Shown here: one piece after another, positions 46,657-56,796 of the stretch | How positions within the stretch are numbered: position 1 is the first letter of the stretch | How the letters are laid out: each line of letters begins with the position of its first letter | Origin: Saccharospirillum sp. MSK14-1 | GTDB taxonomy: Bacteria; Pseudomonadota; Gammaproteobacteria; Pseudomonadales; Natronospirillaceae | DNA length: 64,000 nucleotides | Assembly: GCF_003054965.1 (NCBI RefSeq) | Contig: NZ_MIES01000002.1 | Coordinates: 1-64,000, forward strand | Reading direction: 5' to 3' | Translations under genes and position numbers: made by a program | The notes under the pieces: model-generated | Databases searched by the model: none | Told to the model about the DNA's origin: nothing | Seen by the model: the letters and a program-made list of their open reading frames with translations, nothing else

Positions 46657-47558
46657 TGGGTATCCTCTACCTGACTCTCATACAGAGCTTTTAAGGCATC
46701 CTGAATACCACGGCGCCAAGGCTGTTGCTTAATGCCAAAGGTCGCCAACACTTTACGAGCACTCAACTCGGCGTTAACCGGTCGTTGCACCGGCGTTTCC
46801 GGCGCATCGGTCAACGCCATTTCCGAGAGCTGCTCGACGCTGACATCGACATAGGATTTCGCGGTTTTGACCACGGTTTCAACAAAGGTTCGCCAGTCGG
46901 TGCGGTCACTGCCCACATAGTGGTAAGTCCCCCACAGCGGCGGATCCACGTGGCAATCAACCTGTTCCAGCATGGCGAAAATCACCCGTGCCAGATCGGC
47001 AGCGGGTGTCGGGCAGCCTTGCTGATCGTTGTACAGACTCAGTACCGAACGATCGGTTAATTGATCAAGCAGCCGGGTCAACGGATTATTGCCATCCGGG
47101 CCGAATACCCAGGACGTCCGCACAATCAAATGTTGCGGGCAGGCCGCACGTATCGCCTGTTCACCCGACCACTGACTGTCGCCAAGTACCGACAGCGGAT
47201 TGGGGGTATCGGTTTCCACATAGGCCGATGCTTTGGTGCCATCAAATACACGCTCTGATGACAATTGCACCATACCAATACCGCGCTGAGCGCAGGCCTG
47301 CGCCAACAAAGCCGGACCATCACGATTGAGTGAAAAACTGGCCACCGAATCCTGCTGGGCCAGATTGGCGTCGTTTAACCCATCGGTATTAATTAGATAA
47401 TCCGGCGACATCTCGTCCAGACAAGCCGCGATGGCGGCCGGATCGGTAATATCTAACTGGCTTCGTTCAACGGCGACAAAAGCGACTTCCCGACTGATCA
47501 ACAAACGCTTTAAGGCCTGACCCACCTGACTGTCAGCACCGGTCACCAAAATGTTCAC
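46653..47558 (-). CDS. RmlD-like sugar-nucleotide reductase homologue, catalytic motif lost
   Basis: The 301-residue Rossmann protein of the RmlD/dTDP-4-dehydrorhamnose reductase family has NAD(P)-binding MNILVTGADSQVGQAL (TGxxxxxG), the family RTSWVFGPDGNN and a C-terminal substrate-domain layout. The catalytic YxxxK is replaced: where RmlD has V-Y-G-x-(S/T)-K-x-x-G-E, this protein has V-L-G-D-S-Q-W-S-G-E. Both Tyr and Lys are gone, and the preceding S-T-D-Y is S-E-R-V. It is probably not an active reductase in the usual sense and may bind nucleotide for regulation or structure. It is coupled to an unknown anchored protein downstream and begins 9 bp after ssb. Confidence 0.85.
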   Translation of the reverse strand: MNILVTGADSQVGQALKRLLISREVAFVAVERSQLDITDPAAIAACLDEMSPDYLINTDGLNDANLAQQDSVASFSLNRDGPALLAQACAQRGIGMVQLSSERVFDGTKASAYVETDTPNPLSVLGDSQWSGEQAIRAACPQHLIVRTSWVFGPDGNNPLTRLLDQLTDRSVLSLYNDQQGCPTPAADLARVIFAMLEQVDCHVDPPLWGTYHYVGSDRTDWRTFVETVVKTAKSYVDVSVEQLSEMALTDAPETPVQRPVNAELSARKVLATFGIKQQPWRRGIQDALKALYESQVEDTQ

Positions 47559-47567
47559 AAAGCGACC

Positions 47568-48185
47568 TCAGAAAGGAATATCGTCGTCAAAGTCGTCGAA
47601 ATTGTTATTGCCCGGCTGCGAGCCGGTCTGTGGCGCTGGCTGGCTGGGTGCCGGCTGCTGACCACCACCAAAACCAGCCCCCTGATTGGGTTGACCGCCA
47701 CCATAGCCGCCAGTGTTCTGCTGACCGCCAAAACCGCCCTGAGGTTGCGATTGAGGTTGACCGCCACCAAAGCCGCCGCCTTGATTAGACTGGCCGCCAC
47801 CGAAACCACCGCCTTGATTGGACTGGCCACCGGAGCCACCGTCATTACGGCCACCAACAAACTGCATGTCCCGGGCCACGATCTCAGTGGAGTAACGGTC
47901 CTGACCGTTTTGGTCCTGCCATTTGCGCGTCTGCAGACGGCCTTCAATGTAAACCAGCGACCCTTTATGCAGATAATTGGCAGCGGTTTCAGCCATGCGA
48001 CCAAAAATGACAATGCGGTGCCATTCGGTCTGATCCTGGCGATTGCCCTGCTCGTCCTGCGGACCCAGCTCATTGGTTGCCACATTCAGGTTAACCACCT
48101 GAGTGCCTGATGCGGTTGCCCGAACGTCTGGGTCCTGCCCCAGCCGCCCGAGAATGATGACCTTGTTTACCGTACCTTTAGCCAT
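47568..48185 (-). CDS. ssb: Single-stranded DNA-binding protein
   Basis: The 205-residue SSB has an N-terminal OB fold ([59 protein letters not shown]). A long Gly/Gln/Asn-rich linker contains two copies of the 11-residue unit [11 protein letters not shown] and looser variants. The acidic tip DDFDDDIPF recruits repair and replication partners. ATG 48185 (MAKGTV) is preferred over a start two codons earlier. The neighbours MFS and uvrA match Pseudomonas, and uvrA carries a LexA box. Confidence 0.97.
   Translation of the reverse strand: MAKGTVNKVIILGRLGQDPDVRATASGTQVVNLNVATNELGPQDEQGNRQDQTEWHRIVIFGRMAETAANYLHKGSLVYIEGRLQTRKWQDQNGQDRYSTEIVARDMQFVGGRNDGGSGGQSNQGGGFGGGQSNQGGGFGGGQPQSQPQGGFGGQQNTGGYGGGQPNQGAGFGGGQQPAPSQPAPQTGSQPGNNNFDDFDDDIPF
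47757..47835 (-). repeat. 33-bp tandem repeat in the ssb linker
   Basis: Near-identical 33-bp units encode [11 protein letters not shown] twice in direct succession, with degenerate Gly/Gln-rich units on either side. Such repeats in SSB linkers can vary in copy number without breaking the frame. Confidence 0.7.
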
Positions 48186-48280
48186 GATCAATATCCTGTA
48201 GGTTAAGCGCTTGATAGCAGCCGTCCGGGCCGCCTCTTACTTCTGAATTGTGTGTATCATCACGGCGGACTCTGCCGTGG

Positions 48281-49504
48281 TCAATTGTGGCTTGCCGTCG
48301 ATGTGGAATCACTCCCAGCCCCAGTGTCGGAGCGATGCTCAGCCGGGCTGCGCTCAGCCAGCCACAGCACCGCCATCCACAGTGCCATCAGGGTCGCGCC
48401 CAACACCGCTATACCGACCTGATCGAAGCGACTGAAGGCCCAACCGCCCAGGACACCACCACAGGCAGCGCCCAGGAACTGACCGGTGGAAAACAATCCC
48501 ATCGCGGTGCCGCGCGCATCCGCCGGAGCACGACGACTGAGCAAGGACGGCAAGCTGGCTTCAATCAGATTAAAGCCCACAAAGAACAACCAGGTCAGCG
48601 CAACGCTCAAAACAACCCAGCGGTTCAAACCCAGCAATAAGGTTGCCAGCAACACCAGCGCCGCGGCAAACAGCAACACGGGCACATGCAAGCGACGGCG
48701 CTCGGCAATCATAATCAACGGCGCCATAGCGACAAACGACAGCACCATCACTGGCGCGTATATCCAGCCCAGATGCCCCTGCGCCACACCCTGACGCGTC
48801 AGCATCACCGGCAGGCCAACAAACAAGGCAGTCATGGTCAGGTGCAGACAAAAAATGCCCAAGCTCAGTGGCGTTAGCTGACGATCGCGCAACACCGCGC
48901 CCAACTGACTGCCTCGCCACTGACGTTCGCGATGCACCACCGGCGCTGGTGGTTGCGGCAACCACAGCAGAATCAGCATGCTCAACAACGCCAGCGCAGC
49001 GGTCGCCCAGAACAGTCCAGCCAAGCCAAAACCACCCGCCAGCCAGGGCCCGACCATCACCGCCAAGACAAAGGATCCACCGATCACAGCGCCGACGATC
49101 GCCATGGCCTTAGTGCGTTCACCATCGCGGGTGTAATCAGCCAACAAGGCCAACACCACACTGGCAATGGCGCCACTGCCTTGTAAGGCGCGACCAACAA
49201 TCAGCCAGATCACATCATCGGCCAACGCCGCCAGCACCGAACCGGCAAAGAACACCAACAGTCCGGCGAGAATTACCGGCTTACGACCGAATCGGTCCGA
49301 CAACATGCCTAAAGGAATTTGTAACAGCGCCTGAGTGACACCATAAATGCCCAGCGCCAACCCCAGTGTCTGAGTGCTGGCGCCGACTAAGTGCTGGCCG
49401 TAGAGCGTCAGCACCGGCAACACCATAAACAGCCCCAACATACGAGCGGCATAGAGTGTTCCCAGCCCGAAGAGCGCGCGTTTTTCCAGGGAATTGAAAG
49501 CCAT
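48281..49504 (-). CDS. MFS transporter adjacent to uvrA
   Basis: The 407-residue protein has 12 predicted membrane helices. Its motif A is LGMLSDRFGRKPVILAGLL (G-x-L-x-D-R-x-G-R-K), and an ALQGSGAIASVVLALLADYT segment follows. It resembles the drug-efflux MFS found between ssb and uvrA in Pseudomonas. ATG 49504 gives a compact N-terminus MAFNSLEKRALFG; a start 62 codons earlier would run through the uvrA promoter and is rejected. It diverges from uvrA over a LexA box and could be DNA-damage inducible. Confidence 0.9.
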   Translation of the reverse strand: MAFNSLEKRALFGLGTLYAARMLGLFMVLPVLTLYGQHLVGASTQTLGLALGIYGVTQALLQIPLGMLSDRFGRKPVILAGLLVFFAGSVLAALADDVIWLIVGRALQGSGAIASVVLALLADYTRDGERTKAMAIVGAVIGGSFVLAVMVGPWLAGGFGLAGLFWATAALALLSMLILLWLPQPPAPVVHRERQWRGSQLGAVLRDRQLTPLSLGIFCLHLTMTALFVGLPVMLTRQGVAQGHLGWIYAPVMVLSFVAMAPLIMIAERRRLHVPVLLFAAALVLLATLLLGLNRWVVLSVALTWLFFVGFNLIEASLPSLLSRRAPADARGTAMGLFSTGQFLGAACGGVLGGWAFSRFDQVGIAVLGATLMALWMAVLWLAERSPAEHRSDTGAGSDSTSTASHN

Positions 49505-49579
49505 GACGGGGCTGTCTGCGTATCCAACTGAGTGCGAAGGCGCGCATCTTATCAGAAAAGATCGACCCGGTGGCGCCGC

Positions 49580-49608
49580 TTGGGTTCTGTACATACATAC
49601 AGTACACT
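49580..49608 (+). promoter_or_regulatory. uvrA promoter with LexA (SOS) box in its spacer
   Basis: CTGT-ACATACAT-ACAG (49587-49602) matches the gammaproteobacterial SOS box CTGT-N8-ACAG. It fills the 17-bp spacer between -35 TTGGGT (49580-49585) and -10 TACACT (49603-49608), an ideal place for repression. The divergent MFS-ssb unit may share the control. Confidence 0.88.
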
Positions 49609-49652
49609 TTCGCTTTTGTGTCTGACCGCAGCCGTAACGCCAAGAGGAACAG

Positions 49653-52493
49653 ATGGACAAAATCACCGTCCAGGGGGCTCGTACCCACAACCTGAAGAAT
49701 ATCGACGTGGAAATCCCGCGTGATCAACTGGTCGTACTGACCGGTCTCTCCGGTTCCGGCAAATCCTCACTGGCCTTTGATACGCTCTATGCCGAGGGTC
49801 AGCGGCGCTATGTCGAATCACTGTCGACCTACGCCCGCCAGTTCCTGTCGATGATGGAAAAGCCCGATGTTGATCACATCGAAGGTTTATCACCGGCCAT
49901 TTCCATCGAGCAAAAAACCACCAGTCACAACCCACGTTCGACCGTCGGTACCACCACCGAAATCTACGATTATTTGCGTCTGCTTTACGCCCGAGTTGGC
50001 GAACCGCGCTGCCCACATCATGATGAACCGCTGGCCGCCCAGACCATCAGTCAGATGGTCGATCAGGTATTGGCCCAGCCGGAAGGCTCCAAATTGATGA
50101 TGCTGGCGCCGCTGATCGACGACCGTAAAGGCGAACACCTACACGTGTTCAACGAACTGCGCGGCCAGGGTTTTGTGCGCGTTCGTGTCGACGGTACGGT
50201 AATGGATCTGGACGAAGTCCCGGCGCTGGATAAAAAGCGTAAGCACAGTATTGAAGCCGTGGTCGATCGCTTCAAAGTGCGTGACGACCTGAAGCTGCGC
50301 TTGGCCGAATCGTTCGAAACCTGCCTGACCTTGTCCGGCGGTACCGCCAAGGTGGTATGGATGGACGGCGATGGTGAGGATCTACTGTTCTCCGACCGCT
50401 TTGCCTGCCCGGTGTGTGGCTATGCCATCGCCGAACTCGAACCGCGCATGTTTTCCTTCAACAACCCGGCCGGCGCCTGTGAACAGTGCGATGGTCTGGG
50501 CATGAAACACTATTTCGACGGCGGCAAAGTGGTGCGCGATCCGAGCCTGAAACTCGCCGAAGGCGCCATCTCCGGTTGGGATCGTCGCGCCGTCTATTAC
50601 TTCAGCCAGTTACAGGCATTGGGCGAACATTACGGCGTCGATATCGACGTAGCCTTTAGCAAACTGCCCAAGAAGTTTCAAAAAATCGTTTTAGAAGGCA
50701 GTGGCAACACTGAGATCGAATTCTCTTATGTGAACAGCCGTGGTGCGGTATACAGCCGCCAGCACACCTTTGAAGGTGTGATGCCCAATATGGAACGGCG
50801 CTACCGCGAAACCGACAGCCAGATGGTGCGCGAAGAACTGTCCAAGTTCCTGACCGAACAAGATTGTCCGGGCTGTCACGGTTCCCGTTTGAAAGAAAGT
50901 GCACGCCATGTCTTCGTCAATGGCATCAACCTGCCCGAAGTAACGCACATGGCCATCGGCGATGCGCTGAACTATTTCGACACCCTGAATCTGACCGGCT
51001 CCAAAGCGCAAATCGCTGACAAAATTCTGCGCGAAATTGGTCAACGACTGAGCTTTCTGGTCAACGTTGGCCTGGATTATCTGACGTTGGATCGCAGCGC
51101 CGATACGCTGTCCGGTGGTGAAACTCAGCGTATTCGTTTAGCCAGCCAGATAGGCGCCGGTCTGGTCGGTGTGATGTACATTCTCGATGAACCCTCAATT
51201 GGCCTGCACCAACGCGACAACGATCGGCTGTTGCAAACCCTGACCAATCTGCGCGATCTGGGTAACACCGTTTTGGTGGTGGAACACGATGAAGACGCCA
51301 TTCGCGCCGCCGATTATGTGCTCGATATCGGCCCAGGTGCCGGTGTGCATGGCGGTGAAATTGTGGCGGCCGGAACACCGGCTGAGATCATGGCCAACCC
51401 GAAATCGCTGACCGGCAAATACCTCAACGGCCAAGAAGCGATTGCCGTTCCTGCTAAGCTGACGCAGGCCGATGCCAAACGTCAGCTCACCATCACCGGT
51501 GCGCATGGTAACAATTTGCAAGACGTGACTCTGAACCTGCCAGTCGGCTTGCTGACTTGCATCACCGGTGTGTCCGGCTCCGGAAAATCAACACTGATCA
51601 ACCAAACCCTGTATCCGCTGGCCGCGGCCAAACTGAACAAAAACACCACCCTCTCGCCAGCGCCTTATAAAGACATCAAAGGTCTGGACCATTTCGACAA
51701 GGTGGTCGATATCGATCAAAGCCCCATTGGCCGCACACCGCGCTCCAACCCGGCCACCTACACCGGCACCTTTACTGCCATTCGTGAATTATTCGCCGGC
51801 ACTCAGGAAGCGCGTTCACGTGGTTATCAACCGGGGCGTTTCAGTTTCAACGTCAAAGGCGGCCGATGTGAAGCCTGCCAGGGCGATGGTGTGATCAAGG
51901 TGGAAATGCACTTCCTGGCCGACGTTTATGTGTCCTGCGATGTCTGCGACGGACGCCGCTACAATCGCGAAACGCTGGAGATTCGCTACAAGGGCAAAAA
52001 CATTCACGAAGTGTTGGAAATGACCATTGAAGAAGGCCGCGAATTTTTCGATGCGATACCGGCACTGGCGCGCAAGTTGCAAACCTTAATCGACGTCGGC
52101 CTGACCTACATTAAGCTGGGCCAGAGTGCGACCACCCTGTCCGGTGGTGAAGCTCAACGCGTTAAACTGGCGCGTGAATTATCAAAACGAGATACCGGCA
52201 GCACACTCTATATTCTGGATGAGCCCACCACGGGCCTGCACTTCCACGACATCAAACAATTGTTGGCCGTGCTGCATCGCTTGCGTGATGACGGCAACAC
52301 CGTGGCGGTGATTGAGCACAACCTGGACGTCATCAAAACTGCTGACTGGATCGTCGATCTGGGGCCTGAAGGTGGCAGTAAAGGTGGGCAGATCATTGCC
52401 GAAGGTACGCCGGCTGAGGTGAGTAAAAATCCAAACTCCATTACCGGTTACTACCTGAAACCGTTGCTGAAAAAACGTGCCAAAACGGCCTGA
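49653..52493 (+). CDS. uvrA: Excinuclease ABC subunit A
   Basis: The 946-residue damage-recognition ATPase starts nucleotide excision repair. It has two ABC modules with Walker [27 protein letters not shown] and [17 protein letters not shown], signatures [12 protein letters not shown] and [12 protein letters not shown], and zinc fingers [20 protein letters not shown] and [18 protein letters not shown]. Length is typical (about 940). SOS regulation is indicated by the LexA box 51 bp before the ATG. Confidence 0.98.
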   Translation: MDKITVQGARTHNLKNIDVEIPRDQLVVLTGLSGSGKSSLAFDTLYAEGQRRYVESLSTYARQFLSMMEKPDVDHIEGLSPAISIEQKTTSHNPRSTVGTTTEIYDYLRLLYARVGEPRCPHHDEPLAAQTISQMVDQVLAQPEGSKLMMLAPLIDDRKGEHLHVFNELRGQGFVRVRVDGTVMDLDEVPALDKKRKHSIEAVVDRFKVRDDLKLRLAESFETCLTLSGGTAKVVWMDGDGEDLLFSDRFACPVCGYAIAELEPRMFSFNNPAGACEQCDGLGMKHYFDGGKVVRDPSLKLAEGAISGWDRRAVYYFSQLQALGEHYGVDIDVAFSKLPKKFQKIVLEGSGNTEIEFSYVNSRGAVYSRQHTFEGVMPNMERRYRETDSQMVREELSKFLTEQDCPGCHGSRLKESARHVFVNGINLPEVTHMAIGDALNYFDTLNLTGSKAQIADKILREIGQRLSFLVNVGLDYLTLDRSADTLSGGETQRIRLASQIGAGLVGVMYILDEPSIGLHQRDNDRLLQTLTNLRDLGNTVLVVEHDEDAIRAADYVLDIGPGAGVHGGEIVAAGTPAEIMANPKSLTGKYLNGQEAIAVPAKLTQADAKRQLTITGAHGNNLQDVTLNLPVGLLTCITGVSGSGKSTLINQTLYPLAAAKLNKNTTLSPAPYKDIKGLDHFDKVVDIDQSPIGRTPRSNPATYTGTFTAIRELFAGTQEARSRGYQPGRFSFNVKGGRCEACQGDGVIKVEMHFLADVYVSCDVCDGRRYNRETLEIRYKGKNIHEVLEMTIEEGREFFDAIPALARKLQTLIDVGLTYIKLGQSATTLSGGEAQRVKLARELSKRDTGSTLYILDEPTTGLHFHDIKQLLAVLHRLRDDGNTVAVIEHNLDVIKTADWIVDLGPEGGSKGGQIIAEGTPAEVSKNPNSITGYYLKPLLKKRAKTA

Positions 52494-52502
52494 CCAAAAC
52501 GC

Positions 52503-52534
52503 AAAAGCCCGGCTCATTGAGCCGGGCTTTTTTT
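52503..52534. terminator. Bidirectional terminator between uvrA and mazG
   Basis: Stem AGCCCGGCTC (52506-52515) and GAGCCGGGCT (52519-52528) with an ATT loop is followed by seven T residues on the plus strand and preceded by AAAA, serving both convergent genes. Confidence 0.93.
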
Positions 52535-52558
52535 ATGCCTTAAACAGTGTCGATTAGC

Positions 52559-53392
52559 TTAACCAGACGGTTCAGGCGGACGCTGCTTGGCTTCCTCCCA
52601 AAACACATCCAGCTGTTCCAAACTGAACGCCGACCAGTCGCTACCACTGGCTCGAACCTGTTGCTGAACGTGACCGAAGCGATGTTCAAATTTAGCCATG
52701 GTACGACGCAGGGCTTGTTCGGGATCAACGTTTAAATGTCGCGCCAGATTGGCCATGACAAACAGCACATCACCCAATTCGTCTTCAATCGCGTCGGCAT
52801 CGCCACTGACCTCGGCTTCACGCAGCTCACCCAATTCTTCATCAATTTTGGCGTAGACTTCATCGGTTGATGGCCAGTCAAAACCAACGCGGGCCGCCCG
52901 GCTTTGCAGCTTTCGTGCACGCAACAAACCTGGCAGCGCTCGGGGAATATCATCAAGCAAACCATTGGTCTGTGGCTTGTTCACTTTTTCCTGATCTTTG
53001 AGTTTGTCCCAGTTGCGATTAACCGCTTCAGTTTCCGGCCGCTGCTCTGGATCGACGCGACTGTCCAGTGTTCCTTCGGGAAATACATGCGGATGGCGAT
53101 ACAGCAACTTGACCACCAGATCGTGGATCACATCGTCGAGATCGAAGCGTTCTTCTTCGCGCGCAATCTGCGCGTAAAAAACCACCTGGAAAATTAAGTC
53201 ACCCAGCTCTTCACGTAAGTGCGGGTAATCACCGCGTTCGATGGTGTCGATGACCTCATACACTTCTTCCAGTGTATGCGGAACAATCGAACGATAATCC
53301 TGTTGCAGATCCCAAGGGCACCCATCAATTGGATCGCGCAATCGTTGCATTAATGTTTTGAGGTCGTCGTAGCCGTAGCGGCGTTCGCTCAT
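52559..53392 (-). CDS. mazG: Nucleoside triphosphate pyrophosphohydrolase MazG
   Basis: The 277-residue protein has two MazG domains. The first shows MQRLRDPIDGCPWDLQQDYRSIVPHTLEEVYEVIDTIE, then LREELGDLIFQVVFYAQIA with the metal-binding E-E-x-x-D helices. The second shows KIDEELGELREAEVSGDADAIEDELGDVLFVMANLARHL. In E. coli it hydrolyses NTPs/dNTPs and lowers ppGpp build-up. The gene lies 9 bp downstream of relA on the same strand, the usual relA-mazG pair. Confidence 0.95.
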   Translation of the reverse strand: MSERRYGYDDLKTLMQRLRDPIDGCPWDLQQDYRSIVPHTLEEVYEVIDTIERGDYPHLREELGDLIFQVVFYAQIAREEERFDLDDVIHDLVVKLLYRHPHVFPEGTLDSRVDPEQRPETEAVNRNWDKLKDQEKVNKPQTNGLLDDIPRALPGLLRARKLQSRAARVGFDWPSTDEVYAKIDEELGELREAEVSGDADAIEDELGDVLFVMANLARHLNVDPEQALRRTMAKFEHRFGHVQQQVRASGSDWSAFSLEQLDVFWEEAKQRPPEPSG

Positions 53393-53401
53393 AACAGACT
53401 C

Positions 53402-55645
53402 TTAATGGGGTTGATGAAAGGCACGGCGAACATCTGCCACGTTGGGAATTTTCGACAATTGCGCCATGACTTTACCCAGCGCATCAATGTCTTCAATCTC
53501 CAATGTCAGCTTCATATCAGCCTGGCTTTCATCTTTGTTCGACAACGTATTTACCGACGTCACGTTCAAGCTGGCGTTGGCCATCACCATCATAATGTCG
53601 CGCAGCAAACCGGTTCGATCGTAGGCCAGAATGGTAATGTCCACCGGGTAAGTACGACGCGAGCGACCACCCCAGCTGACTTCGATAATGCGTTCGGGTT
53701 CGCGGCTCTTCAGCTGCAACAAATTGACGCAATCCTGGCGGTGAATCGACACCCCCCGACCCATGGTAATAAAACCCACCACCGGGTCGCCGGGCACCGG
53801 CTTACAGCAATTGGCAATCGACGTCAGCATATTGCCAACACCATGAATCACCAGATCACCGCTGGATTTATGCTCCGTCACTTCGCCCAGTTGAATTTCA
53901 TCGGGCTGGTCTGGATTCGCCAGACTTTCGGCAACATGCACCACCTGCATCAAGCGCAAATCACCTGCACCGATGGCGGCGTACATATCGTCGGCGTTGT
54001 TATAATTAACCAGCACCGCCACTTCATCCATGTCCAGCTTGGGAAGATTGAAGCGTTGTAATTCACGCATCAACATGGCGCGACCTTCCGCCAGATTCTG
54101 ATCTCGATCCAGCGATTTAAACCAGTGCCGAATCTTGGCCCGCGCCCGGTTGGAATGGACATAACCCAGGTCCGGATTCAGCCAATCCCGACTCGGGCTG
54201 GGTTCGCGCCCGGTTAAAACGGATACCTGATCACCAATTTTCAGTTGATGATTCAGCGGTACAATTCGGCCATTCACCTTAGCGCCACGACACCGGTTTC
54301 CGACGTCGGTGTGAATTTTATAAGCGAAATCAATGGGGGTCGCACCACGCCCAAGATCGACCACATGCCCTTCGGGTGTCAGCACATAAATACGGTCGGT
54401 CTCTACATCCGAACCGAGCTCTTCGACCATTTCCTCGATGCCACCCAGCTCGTCGTGCCATTCCAGCACCTGACGCAACCAGTTAACCTTTTCTTCATAG
54501 CCGCGCGAATGGGTGTTGCCCTTGGCATCGGTGCCTTTATAAACCCAGTGCGCACAGACACCCAGTTCGGCGTCTTCATGCATGGCGTGTGTGCGGATCT
54601 GCACTTCCACGACCTTGCCTTCCGGACCAATCACCGCCGTATGCAATGAGCGATACCCATTGGATTTGGGCGAGGCAATGTAGTCATCAAACTCGCGAGG
54701 TATGTGTCGCCACAGCGAATGCACAATACCGAGTACGGTGTAACAATCGCGCACGTCAGGCACCAGCACTCGAAAAGCACGAATGTCGTAAACCTGACTA
54801 AAGCTGATCGATTTGCGCTTCATTTTGCGCCAGATCGAATAGATGTGTTTAGCGCGGCCCTGAATTTCCGATTGGATGCCCGCGGCCTCAACTTCAGCCT
54901 GCAAAATGGACTGAACGTTTTCAATGTAGTGCTGACGATCGAGCCGCTTTTCATCGAGCAGCTTGGCGATTTTTTTATAGTCCTGTGGTTCAAGATAGCG
55001 GAACGACAGATCTTCCAATTCCCACTTCAACTGCCCCACGCCCAGACGATGGGCCAAAGGCGCGTAGATATCGGATACTTCCCGGGCGACTTTGTATTTG
55101 CGCGCCGCTGGCGCGTGCTTAACCGCGCGAATCGCACAGGTCCGTTCGGCCAGTTTGATCAAGGCGACGCGGACATCGTCGATCATCGCCACCAGCATTT
55201 TGCGCACGGCTTCACCCTGAGTTTCGTTTGAACCCAGTACCGACGCTCGTGTGGATTTGTGTTGGGTATGAATGGCGGCCATGCGCAGCACGCCTTCAAT
55301 CAGCGAGGCGACTTGAGGACCGAACTGATCGCGTACCGTATCCAGTGGCAGTTCTTCTTCACGCACGGTGCGATAGAGAATGGCAGCAATCAGCGCCTCT
55401 TGATCCAGGTTCAAATCGGCCAGAATCTCGGCCATTTCCAGACCCGTTCGATAGGCGGACTCACCTTCGCCCCAATGATTTTTTTTCTCGTCGGCTTCCT
55501 GCTCGGCCAGACGGGCGATGCGACAGGCGCGCACCAGCTCATCACTGTCAATCAGCGGCGCTTTGTTTTCTATGCGATCCAACCAGGATTCCAGATCGAC
55601 GGTGCCGTCACTGAATACCGGCTGGTCTTCCCGTACCTTTACCAT
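53402..55645 (-). CDS. relA: GTP pyrophosphokinase RelA
   Basis: The 747-residue long RSH protein makes (p)ppGpp on stalled ribosomes. The N-terminal hydrolase-like domain is degenerate: the HDxxED motif is replaced around AAILYRTVREEEL, as in synthesis-only RelA. The synthetase domain is intact (REFDDYIASPKSNGYRSLHTAVIG, VEVQIRTHAMHEDAELGVCAHW). TGS (about 405-465, IYVLTPEGHVVDLGRGATPIDFAYKIHTDVG), the zinc-finger region with CCKPVPGDPVVGF, and a C-terminal ACT domain follow. Upstream, cysM replaces the usual rlmD neighbour. Confidence 0.97.
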   Translation of the reverse strand: MVKVREDQPVFSDGTVDLESWLDRIENKAPLIDSDELVRACRIARLAEQEADEKKNHWGEGESAYRTGLEMAEILADLNLDQEALIAAILYRTVREEELPLDTVRDQFGPQVASLIEGVLRMAAIHTQHKSTRASVLGSNETQGEAVRKMLVAMIDDVRVALIKLAERTCAIRAVKHAPAARKYKVAREVSDIYAPLAHRLGVGQLKWELEDLSFRYLEPQDYKKIAKLLDEKRLDRQHYIENVQSILQAEVEAAGIQSEIQGRAKHIYSIWRKMKRKSISFSQVYDIRAFRVLVPDVRDCYTVLGIVHSLWRHIPREFDDYIASPKSNGYRSLHTAVIGPEGKVVEVQIRTHAMHEDAELGVCAHWVYKGTDAKGNTHSRGYEEKVNWLRQVLEWHDELGGIEEMVEELGSDVETDRIYVLTPEGHVVDLGRGATPIDFAYKIHTDVGNRCRGAKVNGRIVPLNHQLKIGDQVSVLTGREPSPSRDWLNPDLGYVHSNRARAKIRHWFKSLDRDQNLAEGRAMLMRELQRFNLPKLDMDEVAVLVNYNNADDMYAAIGAGDLRLMQVVHVAESLANPDQPDEIQLGEVTEHKSSGDLVIHGVGNMLTSIANCCKPVPGDPVVGFITMGRGVSIHRQDCVNLLQLKSREPERIIEVSWGGRSRRTYPVDITILAYDRTGLLRDIMMVMANASLNVTSVNTLSNKDESQADMKLTLEIEDIDALGKVMAQLSKIPNVADVRRAFHQPH

Positions 55646-55721
55646 CTAGGTCTCTTCATTGTGCGCCCGAACCCATCCGATTCGAACGAGCGACCGGGCC
55701 GTCAACCCGGGCCGCAGCTGC

Positions 55722-56615
55722 TTATCCTGAAAATACGCCGGTGGAGAGATAGCGATCTCCCCGGTCGCAGACAATAGCGACGATAACGGCATTTTCAACC
55801 TCATCGGCCAGACGCAACGCGCCGGCCACCGAGCCGCCGGAGGAAACACCGGCAAAGATGCCTTCCTCGGCAGCCAGACGCCGCATTGTGTCTTCGGCGT
55901 CTTGCTGATCAATATCGATGATCCGATCCACCCGGCTGGCGTCAAAAATCTTCGGCAAATAGGCCTCCGGCCAACGCCGGATGCCAGGAATCTGCGACCC
56001 TTCACTGGGTTGCAGCCCCACAATCTGAACCGCCGGATTCTGCTCTTTCAGATAACGCGACACACCCATGATGGTGCCTGTGGTGCCCATGGATGAGACA
56101 AAATGGGTCACCTCTCCGTGGGTGTCCCGCCAGATTTCAGGGCCTGTCGATTCATAGTGCGCGCGCGGATTATCGGCGTTCGAGAACTGATCCAGCACCA
56201 GACCCCGGCCTTCGCTTTGCATTTGCAGTGCCAGGTCCCGGGCATACTCCATTCCCTGTTCCTGAGTCACGCTGATGATCTGGGCGCCGTAGGCACGCAT
56301 GCTGGCGCGGCGCTCTTCACTGAGGTTTTCCGGCATGATCAACACCATTCGGTAACCCTTAATGGCCGCCGCCATTGCCAGAGCGATACCGGTATTGCCG
56401 CTGGTCGCCTCAATCAAGGTATCGCCTGTCTGAATGTCGCCCCGGGCTTCTGCACGCTGGATCATGCTCATGGCCGGTCGATCTTTAACCGACCCTGCCG
56501 GGTTGTTGCCTTCAAGCTTTAGCAGAATGATATTGGAGCCGTTGGCGCCCATGCGCTGCAACCGGACCAATGGGGTGTTTCCGACATAATCTTCAATCGT
56601 CGGGTAAGACGGCAT
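55722..56615 (-). CDS. cysM: Cysteine synthase B
   Basis: The 297-residue PLP enzyme makes cysteine from O-acetylserine and sulfide, or S-sulfocysteine from thiosulfate. It shows the PLP-lysine NNPAGSVKDRPAMSMI, TSGNTGIALAMAAAIKGYRM and the phosphate loop VSSMGTTGTIMGVSRYLKEQNP. The G-T-T-G-T-I-M type and the short length favour CysM over CysK. Divergent from gacS, as in Pseudomonas. It connects with the cysDN genes at 4.2-6.8 kb in sulfur assimilation. Confidence 0.94.
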   Translation of the reverse strand: MPSYPTIEDYVGNTPLVRLQRMGANGSNIILLKLEGNNPAGSVKDRPAMSMIQRAEARGDIQTGDTLIEATSGNTGIALAMAAAIKGYRMVLIMPENLSEERRASMRAYGAQIISVTQEQGMEYARDLALQMQSEGRGLVLDQFSNADNPRAHYESTGPEIWRDTHGEVTHFVSSMGTTGTIMGVSRYLKEQNPAVQIVGLQPSEGSQIPGIRRWPEAYLPKIFDASRVDRIIDIDQQDAEDTMRRLAAEEGIFAGVSSGGSVAGALRLADEVENAVIVAIVCDRGDRYLSTGVFSG

Positions 56616-56796
56616 GCTGGCCTCCTGACGTTTTTGGTGCGCCTATAATACTGCCTATTCAGTGCCAAACCTAAGGCCGACCTTGTCGACGACGCTCAGC
56701 TGGCTTTCGCACCCCCATGAATGAGGGGTTAGCGGCCTGATTGACCCCCCGTGCGCCGGGGATTACAGTCTCTTTACGTTATTCTGGATCTTTGCC

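Noticed and set aside
47555-48085. 176-codon frame overlapping ssb on the same strand
   Set aside because: Out-of-frame shadow of the repetitive Gly-rich ssb linker.
49505-49690. 62-codon N-terminal extension of the MFS gene
   Set aside because: It would place the start within uvrA and across the LexA box; MAFNSLEKR at 49504 gives a normal MFS N-terminus.
56640-56680. Sigma-54-like GG-N10-GC element upstream of cysM
   Set aside because: TGGCAC is good but the -12 half reads AGGCA instead of TTGCA, and no enhancer-binding site is seen.
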